This document shows, piece after piece, positions 43,363 through 52,700 of a DNA stretch of 64,000 bases. A program made the translations under genes and the position numbers. The notes under the pieces were generated by a model. That model saw only the letters and a program-made list of their open reading frames with translations. It was not told where the DNA came from and searched no databases. Numbering within the stretch: position 1 is the stretch's first letter; every line of letters starts with the position of its first letter. Origin of the DNA: JADGNZ01 sp963715895 (GTDB lineage: Bacteria; Acidobacteriota; Thermoanaerobaculia; Gp7-AA8). The stretch lies in the NCBI GenBank assembly GCA_963715895.1, contig OY970284.1, positions 6,324,001-6,388,000 of the forward strand, in the 5' to 3' direction.

Positions 43363-43415
43363 CTGAGGTTCTCTTTACAACCCTTGACCACCTTACTCTC
43401 CCATCTTCACAACCA

Positions 43416-43445
43416 TTGACTGCCTAACTTGCAGAGGGGTATCAA
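43416..43445 (+). promoter_or_regulatory. Candidate aceBA promoter with internal AACTTGCA site
   Basis: TTGACT (43416-43421) and TATCAA (43440-43445) are 18 bases apart. Between them lies AACTTGCAGAGG, similar in form to the AACTTTGCAAA sites bound by RamB in Corynebacterium. A regulator bound there would block the promoter. The match is by eye and short. Confidence 0.4.
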
Positions 43446-43478
43446 CTTGGCGCGTTCCGTGCTCAACTGCTTTACACG

Positions 43479-45044
43479 ATGAACGGGATCGAAATACGTG
43501 GAGAACAACGCGGGGAGTGGGATGGGATTCTGACGGCGGATGCGCTGGCGTTCGTGGCGGATCTGCATCGGACATTCAATCCGCGGCGCGGGGAGTTGCT
43601 GGCCGCACGCGAGGCGCGGAAGCTGCGGATCGACGCGGGGGATCTGCCGGACTTTCTACCGGAGACGAAGGCCATTCGCGAGGGCGATTGGACAGTGGCG
43701 TCGATTCCGAGCGATCTGCGCGACCGGCGCGTCGAGATCACCGGGCCGGTGGACCGGAAGATGATCATCAATGCGCTCAACTGCGGGGCGAACGTCTTCA
43801 TGGCGGATTTCGAAGACGCCAACGCGCCGACCTGGTTCAACAATATCGACGGACAGTTGAATCTGCGCGACGCGGTACGGCGGACGATCGCGTTTTCGTC
43901 CGGGGCGAAGCAGTACGCGTTGAACGAGACCACGGCCACGCTGGTGGTGCGGCCGCGCGGGTGGCATCTGCCGGAGAAGCATCTGTTTGTCGACGGCGCG
44001 CCGGTATCGGCCAGCCTCTTCGACTTCGGGCTCTACTTCTTCCACAACGCCAAAGAAGCGATGGCGCGCGGGACCGGGCCGTATTTCTATCTGCCGAAGA
44101 TGGAGTCGCATCTGGAGGCGCGGCTCTGGAACGATGTCTTCGTCCACGCCCAGCAGGTCCTCGGCATCCCCAACGGGACGATCCGTGCCACGGTGCTGAT
44201 CGAGACCATCCTGGCGGCGTTCGAGATGGACGAGATCCTCTACGAGCTCCGCGATCACTCCTCCGGGCTGAACTGCGGGCGCTGGGACTACATCTTCTCC
44301 TTCATCAAGAAGCTCCGCGCGCAGCGCGACGTGGTGCTGCCGGACCGCGGCAGCGTGACGATGGACAAGCACTTCCTGGCCTCATACGTGGCGCTGCTGA
44401 TCAGGACCTGCCACCGGCGCGGCATCCACGCCATGGGCGGGATGGCGGCGCAGATTCCGATCAAGGACGACGCCGCGGCCAACGATGCGGCGATGTCGAA
44501 AGTCGTCGCCGACAAGCTGCGCGAAGTGCGCGCCGGGCATGACGGCACATGGATTGCCCATCCGGGGATGGTGCCGATCGCGAAACAGATCTTCGACGCA
44601 CACATGCCGGGGCCGAATCAGATCGACCGCAAGCGCGACGATGTGAACGTCACGGCGGCCGATCTTCTGCGCGTCCCCGAGGGCGTCATCACGGAGAAAG
44701 GGCTCCGGCAGAACGTGAACGTCGGCATCCTCTACCTCGAGGCGTGGCTGGGCGGCCTCGGCTGCGTGCCGCTCTACAACCTGATGGAAGACGCGGCCAC
44801 GGCCGAGATCTCGCGCACGCAGTTGTGGCAGTGGATTCATCACCACGCCAGCCTCGATGACGGCACCGCGGTGACGCCGGAGCTCTATCGAACGATCTGC
44901 GGCGAGGAGCTGCGGAAGATCGGATCGCGCCCGCACCTCGAAAAGGCGGCGGCGATCTTCGACGATCTGATTCTGAACGATGAACTGGCTGATTTCCTGA
45001 CGCTCCCGGCGTACGAGGAGCTTTTGACTCACGAAAAGGACTGA
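43479..45044 (+). CDS. aceB: Malate synthase A
   Basis: The 521-aa product condenses glyoxylate with acetyl-CoA to give malate, the second step of the glyoxylate shunt. Size and motifs fit the short cytosolic isoform A: the metal-binding and catalytic region YLPKMESHLEARLWND, the GRWDYIFSFIKK signature, and the C-terminal catalytic Asp region (YLEAWLGGLGCVPLYN). It is two bases upstream of aceA and divergent from a RamB-like regulator. With acs at 61 kb it enables growth on acetate. Confidence 0.97.
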   Translation: MNGIEIRGEQRGEWDGILTADALAFVADLHRTFNPRRGELLAAREARKLRIDAGDLPDFLPETKAIREGDWTVASIPSDLRDRRVEITGPVDRKMIINALNCGANVFMADFEDANAPTWFNNIDGQLNLRDAVRRTIAFSSGAKQYALNETTATLVVRPRGWHLPEKHLFVDGAPVSASLFDFGLYFFHNAKEAMARGTGPYFYLPKMESHLEARLWNDVFVHAQQVLGIPNGTIRATVLIETILAAFEMDEILYELRDHSSGLNCGRWDYIFSFIKKLRAQRDVVLPDRGSVTMDKHFLASYVALLIRTCHRRGIHAMGGMAAQIPIKDDAAANDAAMSKVVADKLREVRAGHDGTWIAHPGMVPIAKQIFDAHMPGPNQIDRKRDDVNVTAADLLRVPEGVITEKGLRQNVNVGILYLEAWLGGLGCVPLYNLMEDAATAEISRTQLWQWIHHHASLDDGTAVTPELYRTICGEELRKIGSRPHLEKAAAIFDDLILNDELADFLTLPAYEELLTHEKD

Positions 45045-45046
45045 CG

Positions 45047-46342
45047 ATGGTAAAGCTGAAGGCTGTACGCGACCCGAGGCAGATCGAGCGCGACTGGGAA
45101 GACAACCCGCGGTGGGACGGCATCACGCGCGACTACACGGCGGATGACGTCGTCCGTCTTCGCGGCTCGATCGACATCGCCCAGACGCTGGCCGAGATGG
45201 GGGCGAACCGTCTGTGGGAGCTGCTGCGCGAGGATCCATACGTCAACGCGCTCGGCGCGCTGACCGGGAACCAGGCCATCCAGCAGGTGCGCGCCGGTCT
45301 CAAGGCCATCTATCTCAGCGGCTGGCAGGTGGCCGCCGACGCCAATCTGGCCGGGCAGATGTATCCGGACCAGAGTCTCTATCCATCCAACTCCGTGCCG
45401 CAGGTGGTGAAGCGGATCAATCAGGCCCTGCAGCGCGCCGACCAGATCGATCACAGCGAGGGGAAGCACGGCACGTACTGGTTCGCTCCGATCGTGGCGG
45501 ACGCCGAGGCGGGCTTCGGCGGATGTTTGAACGCCTTCGAGCTGATGAAGCTGATGATCGAGTGCGGCGCCGCGGCCGTTCATTTCGAGGACCAGCTTGC
45601 CTCGGAGAAGAAGTGCGGCCACCTCGGCGGGAAGGTTCTGCTGCCGACGTCGCAGTTCATCCGCACGCTGTCAGCGGCGCGCCTGGCCGCGGACGTGATG
45701 GGCGTGCCGACGCTGGTCATCGCCCGTACGGACGCGAACAGCGCCACGCTGCTGACCAGCGACGTCGACGAGCGCGATCATCCCTTCCTCACCGGCGAGC
45801 GGACGGCGGAAGGCTTCTTCATGATCAAAAGCGGCGTCGATGCCGCGATCGCGCGGGCCATCGCCTACGCGCCGTACGCCGACCTGCTGTGGATGGAAAC
45901 GTCGACGCCGGACATCGAGGAAGCGCGCCGCTTTGCTGATGCCGTCCACGCCAAGTATCCGGGAAAGATGCTGGCCTACAACTGCTCGCCGTCGTTCAAC
46001 TGGGCGCAGAAGTTGTCCGCCGGCGAGACCGCCAGCTTTCAGAGCGAGCTCGGAGCGCTCGGCTACAAGTTCCAGTTCGTCACGCTGGCCGGCTTCCACG
46101 CGCTGAACTTCTCGATGTTCGAGCTGGCCCGGCAGTACCGCGAGGAAGGGATGACCGCGTACTCGCGCATGCAGCAGTCGGAGCTCGCGGCCGAGGAGCA
46201 TGGCTACACGGCCACGAAACACCAGCACGAAGTCGGCACCGGCTACTTCGACGAGGTGATGAAAGTGATCTCGAACGGGCAGTCATCGACGACGGCGCTG
46301 GCCGGATCCACCGAGGCCGCGCAGTTCGGCGGGAGGACCTAA
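45047..46342 (+). CDS. aceA: Isocitrate lyase
   Basis: The 431-aa product splits isocitrate to glyoxylate and succinate. The catalytic motif KKCGHLGG is present with its nucleophilic Cys, preceded by the PEP-mutase-like FEDQLASE. The N-terminal WDGITRDYTADDVVRLRGS and the substrate loop NCSPSFNW fit the enzyme. It starts two bases after the aceB stop with an acceptable GGACTGACG leader, and its TAA overlaps the next small ORF. Confidence 0.97.
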   Translation: MVKLKAVRDPRQIERDWEDNPRWDGITRDYTADDVVRLRGSIDIAQTLAEMGANRLWELLREDPYVNALGALTGNQAIQQVRAGLKAIYLSGWQVAADANLAGQMYPDQSLYPSNSVPQVVKRINQALQRADQIDHSEGKHGTYWFAPIVADAEAGFGGCLNAFELMKLMIECGAAAVHFEDQLASEKKCGHLGGKVLLPTSQFIRTLSAARLAADVMGVPTLVIARTDANSATLLTSDVDERDHPFLTGERTAEGFFMIKSGVDAAIARAIAYAPYADLLWMETSTPDIEEARRFADAVHAKYPGKMLAYNCSPSFNWAQKLSAGETASFQSELGALGYKFQFVTLAGFHALNFSMFELARQYREEGMTAYSRMQQSELAAEEHGYTATKHQHEVGTGYFDEVMKVISNGQSSTTALAGSTEAAQFGGRT

Positions 46343-46455
46343 TGGAAGACATTCGCAACTACCAGATCGAAGACGAGAGTGATGCGACCGAGGAAGAGCG
46401 CGAGTACGAGAGCGCGCAGCGGGACGAGGTTCCGTTTCACATTCCGAGGGATTGA
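46342..46455 (+). CDS. 37-aa acidic microprotein overlapping aceA
   Basis: ATG 46342 overlaps the aceA stop as TAATG, the arrangement used for translational coupling; GGGAGGACC precedes it by five bases. The 37-residue product is highly acidic (MEDIRNYQIEDESDATEEER, later PFHIPRD) and looks disordered. It could be a regulator or stabiliser of the glyoxylate enzymes, or a chance ORF. The good ribosome site and exact overlap favour a real gene. Confidence 0.5.
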   Translation: MEDIRNYQIEDESDATEEEREYESAQRDEVPFHIPRD

Positions 46456-46530
46456 GAGCCTGCTCCGGCCTGAAGGACTCACGCGGAGTGGCGGCGATTC
46501 GGGCGATTGGGCAGTCGAGATACGCCTCAA

Positions 46531-46546
46531 TCACCAGAAATGGTGA
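46531..46546. promoter_or_regulatory. GAAA-tetraloop hairpin TCACCA/TGGTGA
   Basis: TCACCA-GAAA-TGGTGA is a perfect 6-bp stem with a GNRA loop, 76 bases after the microprotein stop. No U-run follows, so it is not a standard terminator. The rest of the stretch 46456-46761 contains a partial CTTCTCCCCCGCGG palindrome near 46690 and no gene. Confidence 0.45.
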
Positions 46547-46761
46547 CTCCGTCCGCTCACGGATGCCGTTAGTAGCTCACAGCGCCGCGTAGCCGCACCA
46601 AACCGTGGATGCCGGTCAGGACATAGCAAGCACCGCCCCCTCATCCGGCTTCGCCACCCTTCGACTCGCTTCGCTCGCTCAGGGCAGGCCCTTCTCCCCC
46701 GCGGTTTCTTCAGGGCGAAGGGCTCTCGAGGGGAGGGAGGCGCGCATTCGAGAGATCTTCC

Positions 46762-47226
46762 CGTGTTCCTCCGCCCGCGTGTCGTGTTCCTCCGCCTGTG
46801 TATCGTGTTCCTTCGCCTGCGTATCGTGTTCCTTCGCCTCTGTATCGTGTTCCTTCGCCTCTGTATCGTGTTCCTTCGCCTCTGTATCGTGTTCCTCCGC
46901 CTGTGTATCGTGTTCCTCCGCTCCGTGTGTCGTGTTCCTCCGCCTGTGTGTCGTGTTCCTCCGCCTGTGTGTCGTGTTCCTCCGCCTGTGTGTCGTGTTC
47001 CTCCGCCCTGCGTGGCGCGTTACTCGGCCGGTGTGTCGCGTTAATTCGGCCGGTGTGTCGCGTTACTCAGCCGGTGTGTCGCGTTACTCGGCCAGTGGGT
47101 CGCGTTACTCAGCCGGTGTGTCGTGTCCCTCCGCCGGTGTGTCGTGTCCCTCCGCCGGTGTGTCGCGTTACTCCGCCGGTGTGTCGCGTTACTCCGCCGG
47201 TGTGTCGCGTTACTCCGCCCACGTGT
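46762..47226. repeat. 21-bp tandem repeat array, 22 units
   Basis: Twenty-two units of 21 bp (three units are 22 bp) with the core CGTGTTCCTCCGCCTGTGT run from 46762 to 47226. Unit types change in blocks: TTCCTTCGCCT early, TTCCTCCGCCT in the middle, then GTTACTCGGCCGG and GTCCCTCCGCCGG. This suggests local duplication of neighbouring units. All frames look coding by periodicity only (CVSCSSA heptapeptides); no start, signal or family is evident. Confidence 0.9.
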
Positions 47227-47328
47227 CGTCTCGTCGCTGAGGTGGGTCTGTCTCGAACCACCCGATTCTGGACCAGGCCGAGGCGACAGAGTTTGTCCTG
47301 ATCCGAGGACAGAACTAGCCTCTGGAAA

Positions 47329-47424
47329 GCTGTTAACGACCTCCGAGCGGCTGCTAACGACCTCCGGGAGGCTGTTAACCACTGGGAGGCTGACCTCCGG
47401 GAGGCTGTTAGCGGCCTCCGGGAA
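47329..47424. repeat. 21-bp repeat array 3 (GCTGTTAACGACCTCC units)
   Basis: Five units, three of 21 bp and two with internal deletions, share GCTGTTAACGACCTCCGGGA. Related TTAACTG / CCGAGGC sequence appears on the far side of the IS110 region at about 49337-49395, so the original array was probably interrupted. Confidence 0.75.
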
Positions 47425-47580
47425 TGGGTTAACTTACCCATTTCTCACACTCTCATGTAAATCGTCGGCACTCTGTACCCCGTCGACGGCCTTCTCCCCC
47501 GCGGTTTCTTGCGGGGGAGGGCCCGCCGGCCTTCGGCCGACCGCCGTGGACGAAGTTGCAGGCGGGACCAGCCGGACCGA

Positions 47581-47776
47581 CCTTTTGCGGTGTCTAAGAC
47601 GCGAAGAGGTCGAAACCTTAACTGAGGCTACAGAGCCCCGTGGGGGAGGCTGATCCCGCGCCGGCATAGGTACCACCGTTTGATGACGTTCGGAAGTCCG
47701 AACAAGCACGCAGAGCAGATTCTGAGTTCGAATGGCGGCGTACGCGTTCTTGGACACCTCATGAAAGGAGGGTGTC
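47581..47776 (+). ncRNA. Candidate bridge-RNA region of the IS110 element
   Basis: IS110 elements encode a bridge RNA in the non-coding end next to the transposase. The region before this transposase is non-coding and contains stems, notably GTTCGGA-AG-TCCGAAC (47688-47703) and GACACC/GGTGTC (47753-47776) flanking the ribosome site. I cannot identify the target- and donor-binding loops without the element's ends, so this is a location estimate only. Confidence 0.3.
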
Positions 47777-49003
47777 ATGGAAGTAGTCGTTGTAGTGGGA
47801 GCAGGTCTGGACGTGCACAAAAAGAAAATCGTGGCGTGTTGTATCGATGGGCGGAGCAGCCCGCCGACGGTGGTCACGTGCACATTCGGAACGTTTCGCG
47901 ATGAGATCGAGCGCATGCGTGATTGGTTGATCCAAAGGCAGTGCACGCATGTGGCGATGGAAAGCACCGGCGTGTATTGGATGCCGGTATACCAAGTGCT
48001 GGAGGGAGTACTGGAAATCATCCTCGGGAACCCCCGCCACATGGCGAATGTACCCGGACGAAAGACGGATGTTTCCGATGCGCAGTGGATCGCCAAGCTT
48101 CTGCGACATGGCCTGATTCAACCGAACTTCGTTCCACCGCGGCCGATCCGTGATCTGAGACAGGCCTCGCGTTACCGGCGCAAGCTGATGCAGACGCGCA
48201 CGGCATGTCTGCTGCGCGTGGAGAAGCTTCTGCAGTGCGCGACCATCAAGCTGTCTTCGGTTGCCTCAGATATTTTCGGGGTCTCTGGACGTCTGATGCT
48301 GGCCGGATTGGCTGGCGGAGTGACGGATCCTCGGGAGTTGTCGGAGTTGGCCAAAGGGAGGCTGCGTGGGAAGCGAGGGGCGCTGATGCGTGCCTTTCGA
48401 GGATCATTCAGCAAGGAAGACGCGAGCCTGCTGCGAGTGGAATTGAAGGTCATCGCCGATCTGGAAGCTCAGATCGAGCAATTAGAAAAGCTCATTCAGA
48501 AGAAAGTCGGCCCCTTCGAAGACGTGATCGCCTTGCTCGACACCATTCCCGGCGTGAACCGGATATTGGCAATCGATCTGATCGCTGAGATCGGAACGGA
48601 CATGACGGCCTGGAAGACTGATCGTCAGTTCGCAGCCTGGTCGGGAACCTGTCCCGGCAATCGCGAAAGTGCCGGCGTTCGCAAAAAGGCAAAGGCTCGC
48701 GAAGGGAACCCCTACGTGAAAACCATCCTCATTCAGGCCGCAGTGGGTGCCTCACAGACCATCGGTTCGCACCTCGCGCACCGCTTCCACCGCCTTGCTG
48801 CGCGCCGCGGACCTCGACGTGCCTTCGTGGCTGTCGCTCGCGAAATCGCTGTCGCGCTCTACCACATGATCTCCAAGAAGGTCCCGTACACCCCACCCCG
48901 GAATGCTGATCCCGAGGTCACCCGACAACAACGCTCGCGCCATCTCATGCGTGAGCTCACCAAGCTCGGTTATGAGGTGAACTGTAAGCCACTGAACACC
49001 TAA
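47777..49003 (+). CDS. IS110-family transposase (DEDD recombinase)
   Basis: The 408-aa product has the RuvC-like DEDD N-terminal domain: Asp in GAGLDVHKKKIVACC, Glu in HVAMESTGVYW, and Asp pair in GRKTDVSDAQW. A coiled-coil follows (LEAQIEQLEKLIQ), and then a Tnp_20 domain with the conserved Ser region AAWSGTCPGNRESAG. AAAGGAGG precedes the ATG, inside the GACACC/GGTGTC stem. It is full length and looks intact. Transposition would be guided by a bridge RNA in the non-coding flank. Confidence 0.93.
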   Translation: MEVVVVVGAGLDVHKKKIVACCIDGRSSPPTVVTCTFGTFRDEIERMRDWLIQRQCTHVAMESTGVYWMPVYQVLEGVLEIILGNPRHMANVPGRKTDVSDAQWIAKLLRHGLIQPNFVPPRPIRDLRQASRYRRKLMQTRTACLLRVEKLLQCATIKLSSVASDIFGVSGRLMLAGLAGGVTDPRELSELAKGRLRGKRGALMRAFRGSFSKEDASLLRVELKVIADLEAQIEQLEKLIQKKVGPFEDVIALLDTIPGVNRILAIDLIAEIGTDMTAWKTDRQFAAWSGTCPGNRESAGVRKKAKAREGNPYVKTILIQAAVGASQTIGSHLAHRFHRLAARRGPRRAFVAVAREIAVALYHMISKKVPYTPPRNADPEVTRQQRSRHLMRELTKLGYEVNCKPLNT

Positions 49004-49110
49004 CCTGCTCTCGCGGGCCGCGCCCACGGCCGACAAAACAACCTCCCCTCGAACGGCCTTTCGAGCCGCCCAGTACCTTTCTGTCTCCCCACCCACCCAA
49101 ACTTCAGAGC

Positions 49111-49254
49111 AGAAGGTGCCGACAGGCGGATGAGGGGGCGCTCGCGCGTGCGTTATTCGCGCGCGACTCGTATTTTCGAGCGCCCCTCGAGACGACGATG
49201 CAAGATCGTTTCTGACGCGTATGCGCCTCCCTCATCCGCCTGTCGGCACCTTCT
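49111..49254. repeat. 26-bp perfect inverted repeat around a 92-bp loop
   Basis: AGAAGGTGCCGACAGGCGGA (continuing TGAGGG) at 49111-49136 is repeated exactly in reverse complement at 49229-49254, with a further near-match inward. A second perfect 11-bp stem (TTCTCCCCCCG/CGGGGGGAGAA, 49251-49283) adjoins. Between 49004 and 49407 there is no gene. The hairpin may belong to the IS110-bearing structure or be a separate miniature element. Confidence 0.8.
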
Positions 49255-49407
49255 CCCCCCGCAAAAAAACCGCGGGGGGAGAAGGCCCTCGGCGAAAGGG
49301 CGTGGCAAGAAACGAAGCAATGCTGTGAGAAATGCAGGCTAACTGTTTTCAGAGGCAGTTAACTGTCTGTCCGAGGCGTTGAGGTGCCTCTCGGAGCCCG
49401 TCCAAAC

Positions 49408-49764
49408 TCAGAACACCATCTCATCGTCATCCAACCCGAAGTAGTGTCCCAGCTCGTGGATGACGGTCTCGCGGATCTGTTGCTTTGCCTCGGGCGCGCC
49501 GCGGGTGACGCGCAGGATGGGGCCGCGGAAGATGGCGATCTGGTCGGGGAGGCGGAAGGAGTCGTAGGTCCGCCGGGTCATCGGCGTGCCGCGGTAGAGG
49601 CCGAGCAACTCGCTGTGGGAGTGTTCGAGCACGTCGCGATCGGAGGCGCTCGGCTCCTCTTCGACCACGACGACGACATTTTCGAGCAGTTCGGCGAACC
49701 GCTCCGGAAGCGAGTCGAGCGCCTCGGCGACGAGGCGCTCGAACTCGGCGGGATTGATCGGCAC
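49408..49764 (-). CDS. Minigluzincin-type metallopeptidase (DUF1025 family)
   Basis: The 118-aa product starts at GTG 49764, which overlaps the stop of the upstream gene as TAGTG. Its size and end fit the small zincin family found in most phyla: PAEFERLVAEALDSLPERF at the start and RETVIHELGHYFGLDDDEM at the end, with HELGH at residues 103-107. No signal peptide is present, so it acts in the cytoplasm. Function in the family is unknown. Its one-base overlap with a secreted zincin gene ties its expression to that protein. Confidence 0.88.
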   Translation of the reverse strand: MPINPAEFERLVAEALDSLPERFAELLENVVVVVEEEPSASDRDVLEHSHSELLGLYRGTPMTRRTYDSFRLPDQIAIFRGPILRVTRGAPEAKQQIRETVIHELGHYFGLDDDEMVF

Positions 49765-52700
49765 TACCAGCCCGGGGCGATGTTGAACCCGGTCACCCAG
49801 CCGCGCCCCGGCCGCTGAAACGGCTTGGCGGCGTAGAACTCCAGAGGAATGTAGGCGAGCAGCAGGCGGACACCGACGCCCGTGCTGACCACCGGCACGC
49901 GGTCGGTGGAGTTCTTGTTTGAAAACGTCCACTTTACTTTACAGGTGGATGGTACGGGAGCATCCAGGGGGACGCCTGCAAGCCGGCGGCAACCATCATC
50001 CGTCGACCAGGCGGCACCGGCATCGACGAAACCGAACAGCTCCGTCGGGATGAAGCCGCTGGCCAGACCGAACTGTTTGTTGCCGAACACCGGGACGCGA
50101 ACCTCGGCGTTGCCGACGACGATCTTCGAGCCGATGAGACGATCGAAGACCGGGCAACTCGTCGAGCCGGGGGTCTGGACGCACTCATCGAGGCCGATGG
50201 AGTTGACGTTATACCCGTGGATCAGAGAGTCCTGCCCGATGTAAAGGGGAGAGAGCTGCCCGAGCGTAACGCCGGCACCACTGGTACTGGCATTGAGATA
50301 GGTATCAGCATCCTTGCCATAGCGGCCGTAGTGGATGCCGCGAAACGCAAAGGTGATCGGGTTCAGGAAGAAGTACTTCCGCCAGTCGGCCAGCGCGGTC
50401 TCGAACTTGAGATCGCCGGAGAGCGCCGAGACCTCGTAGCGGTAGCGGGTCCCACGCACCGGCGAGAGGAAGCCGAACACGGAACTATCGCCGACGAAGG
50501 CGGCGCCGACATGCGTAAGGTTCAGTGAGAAGTTGAACGGGTTGGGGGTGACGTCATCGGAGACGATGGTGTTATTGACGATGAAGACCGTCTCGACCTC
50601 CGACTTGAAGGCCTCATGCTGGATGCCGGCGCTGGCTTCGATACGCCGGGTCTGACTGAACGGATACTGGATGACGGCGGTGGCGTCGTCGAAACGCTGA
50701 ATATCGCGCTCCTGCTGCACGACGTCGGCCAGGAAGGTCTGGCCGTTGATCACAACCGGCGCCTGTGTCGCGGAGGTGAATGCGCTGACGTACGGCAGAT
50801 GGGTCGTATCGATGCCCCAGTTCCAACGGTGCTTCTGGTTGAGGTAGAAGACCTCCCCCGCGATCTGATCGCCGACCGTGCCGACGCCCGACGTCCCGCC
50901 ACCCTGGAAGGTGACTCCGACGTTGTGGTAGCCGAGGATATCGGTGTAGTAGGCGCTGACGCTGCCTCCGACGCCGGTTCCGAACGAGCTGACGCCGACG
51001 CCGATCGTCGGCGGGCCGAGGTAGGCGATGTGAAGACCGGAGTGATAGCTGGCCTGCGTGAAGACGGTGTCCGCCGGCAGCAATCCCTCGGCGGGATTCT
51101 GCAGGTAGGCGGTGATCGTGGAGCCGGTTCCGCGCAGCGGAGGAAGCTGGCCGGCCCGCGCGGACGCCGGCACGGTATTGGTCGTGGCCACGGCGATCGT
51201 CGGCGGGTTCGCCGCCAGCTTGTAGATGTTGTAGTTGTCGCTCTCGTACAACGAGAAGGCGATGTCGCCCGTCTTCAGCGCAACGGTCATCGCCGGCGAC
51301 ATGTCCGTGATGCCGGCCACGCCGGTCTGCACGCGGGTGATGCGAAGGACGCGTCCGTCCGGCGTGTAGCGATAGATGTCGGCCAAGCCCTCGGGATTGG
51401 CGATGAAGTAGATGCTGCCGTCAGGGCCGTACTGCGGGTTGATGTTCTTGGCGTTGGAGAAGAGCGGCAGGGTCTTGATCGATCCGCTGGCGATGTCGAT
51501 GGTCGAGATCCGCATCCCTTCGAAGTAGAGCTGGTCGAGGTTTGCCTCGGGGCCGCTCCCGCGGTCGGAGACGAAGGCGATGGTCTTGCCGTCCGGCGAG
51601 AAGGCCGGCTGCAGATCGGCGTACTTGTCGTTGGTCAGGCGATGGACTTCCATCGTCTCCGTATCGAAGAGGAAGAGATCGGAGACGCCGGTGGCCTGGC
51701 CGGAGAGGACGAGGGTCTTGTTGTCGGGCGACCAGGCAACACTGCTGATGGCATCGATGCCGGGGACGCGCACGGTCGAGACCTTTCCGGAATCGACGTC
51801 GACCATGCCGAGGTAGTTATCGCCGTGCTGGAAGGTGACGAAGGCCAGGCGCCGTGAATCGGCCGACCAACTGCCGGCGGAGTCGATGAAACGGAGCGAC
51901 TCGAAGTGTCCGTTGCGGTCGGTCGACGCCAGTCGGCGAAGGACCTTGCCGCTCTGGGCATCGGCGAGGAAGAGATCGATGTCGAAGATGTCGCGCGTGG
52001 AGAGGAAGGCGATGTACTTGCCGTCAGGGCTGTAGGCCGGACCGACGTTGAGGTTGCCGCGCGTCCCCGCTTTGCTGCCGATGAGCGGCGTGCCGGGCTC
52101 GGACGGACGGTCGGCGACGATCGGAGCGTAGAGCTCGTGAGCCGCTTCCTGCCAGTCGGTGAAGAGCTGTTTGGCCGGAACGCCGAGGGCCCGGTCGAAG
52201 GCGGACTCCGGATTGGTCATGCCGGCCTGGAGGAAGTAGCGGACGACGGCGTCATCACCGAAGCGGCCGCCGATATACGCCAGGATGGCCTGCCCATAGC
52301 GATACGGGAAGTAGTACGGATCGCGCTCGAGCTGGCGGAGGCTGGGAAGGTGGTTGTGCACCTCGGCGTCGCGAATCCACATCGCCGTCAGCGGGTCGAT
52401 GCGGCCTTTGGAGAAGTACTCAGCCATTCCTTCGACGATCCACAGCGGCATCATCTCCAGATTGAAACGCCGCCGGTTGTTGGTGATGCTCGCGGCGATG
52501 TCGAACTGGAAGACGTGCACCATCTCGTGGCCGATGACGTGATCGTTTTCCGCGTAGTCGCCCGTCAGCGGCAGGACGACGCGGTTCATGAACGGATCGG
52601 TGAACCCGCCCGTCCCTTCACCGATCAGCTCGGAAGTGGTCGTCGTCTGCTGGAAGTCGGCGGAGTTGGCGTAGAGGACGATCGGCTTGCGGTTGAACGT

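Larger units (their letters stand above)
47439..49336. mobile_element. Terminal-inverted-repeat structure carrying an IS110 transposase
   Basis: CATTTCTCACA at 47439 and TGTGAGAAATG at 49326-49336 are exact inverted ends. The next 50 bases inside the left end and 40 bases inside the right end match the two halves of the complete 90-bp element at 58012-58101. Between the halves lie inverted GGCCTTCTCCCCCGCGGTTT sequences and the IS110 gene. Either a larger DNA inserted into a copy of the 90-bp element, or the 90-bp element is its deletion derivative. Confidence 0.6.

Noticed and set aside
46605..47240. Cys/Ser-rich 211-residue frame over the 21-bp array
   Set aside because: All three frames are open because the repeat has a multiple-of-three period and lacks stops; no start signal or family resemblance.
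49408..49932. 174-residue version of the minigluzincin
   Set aside because: The N-terminal 56 residues overlap the barrel gene antiparallel to no homology; GTG 49764 gives the normal family length.
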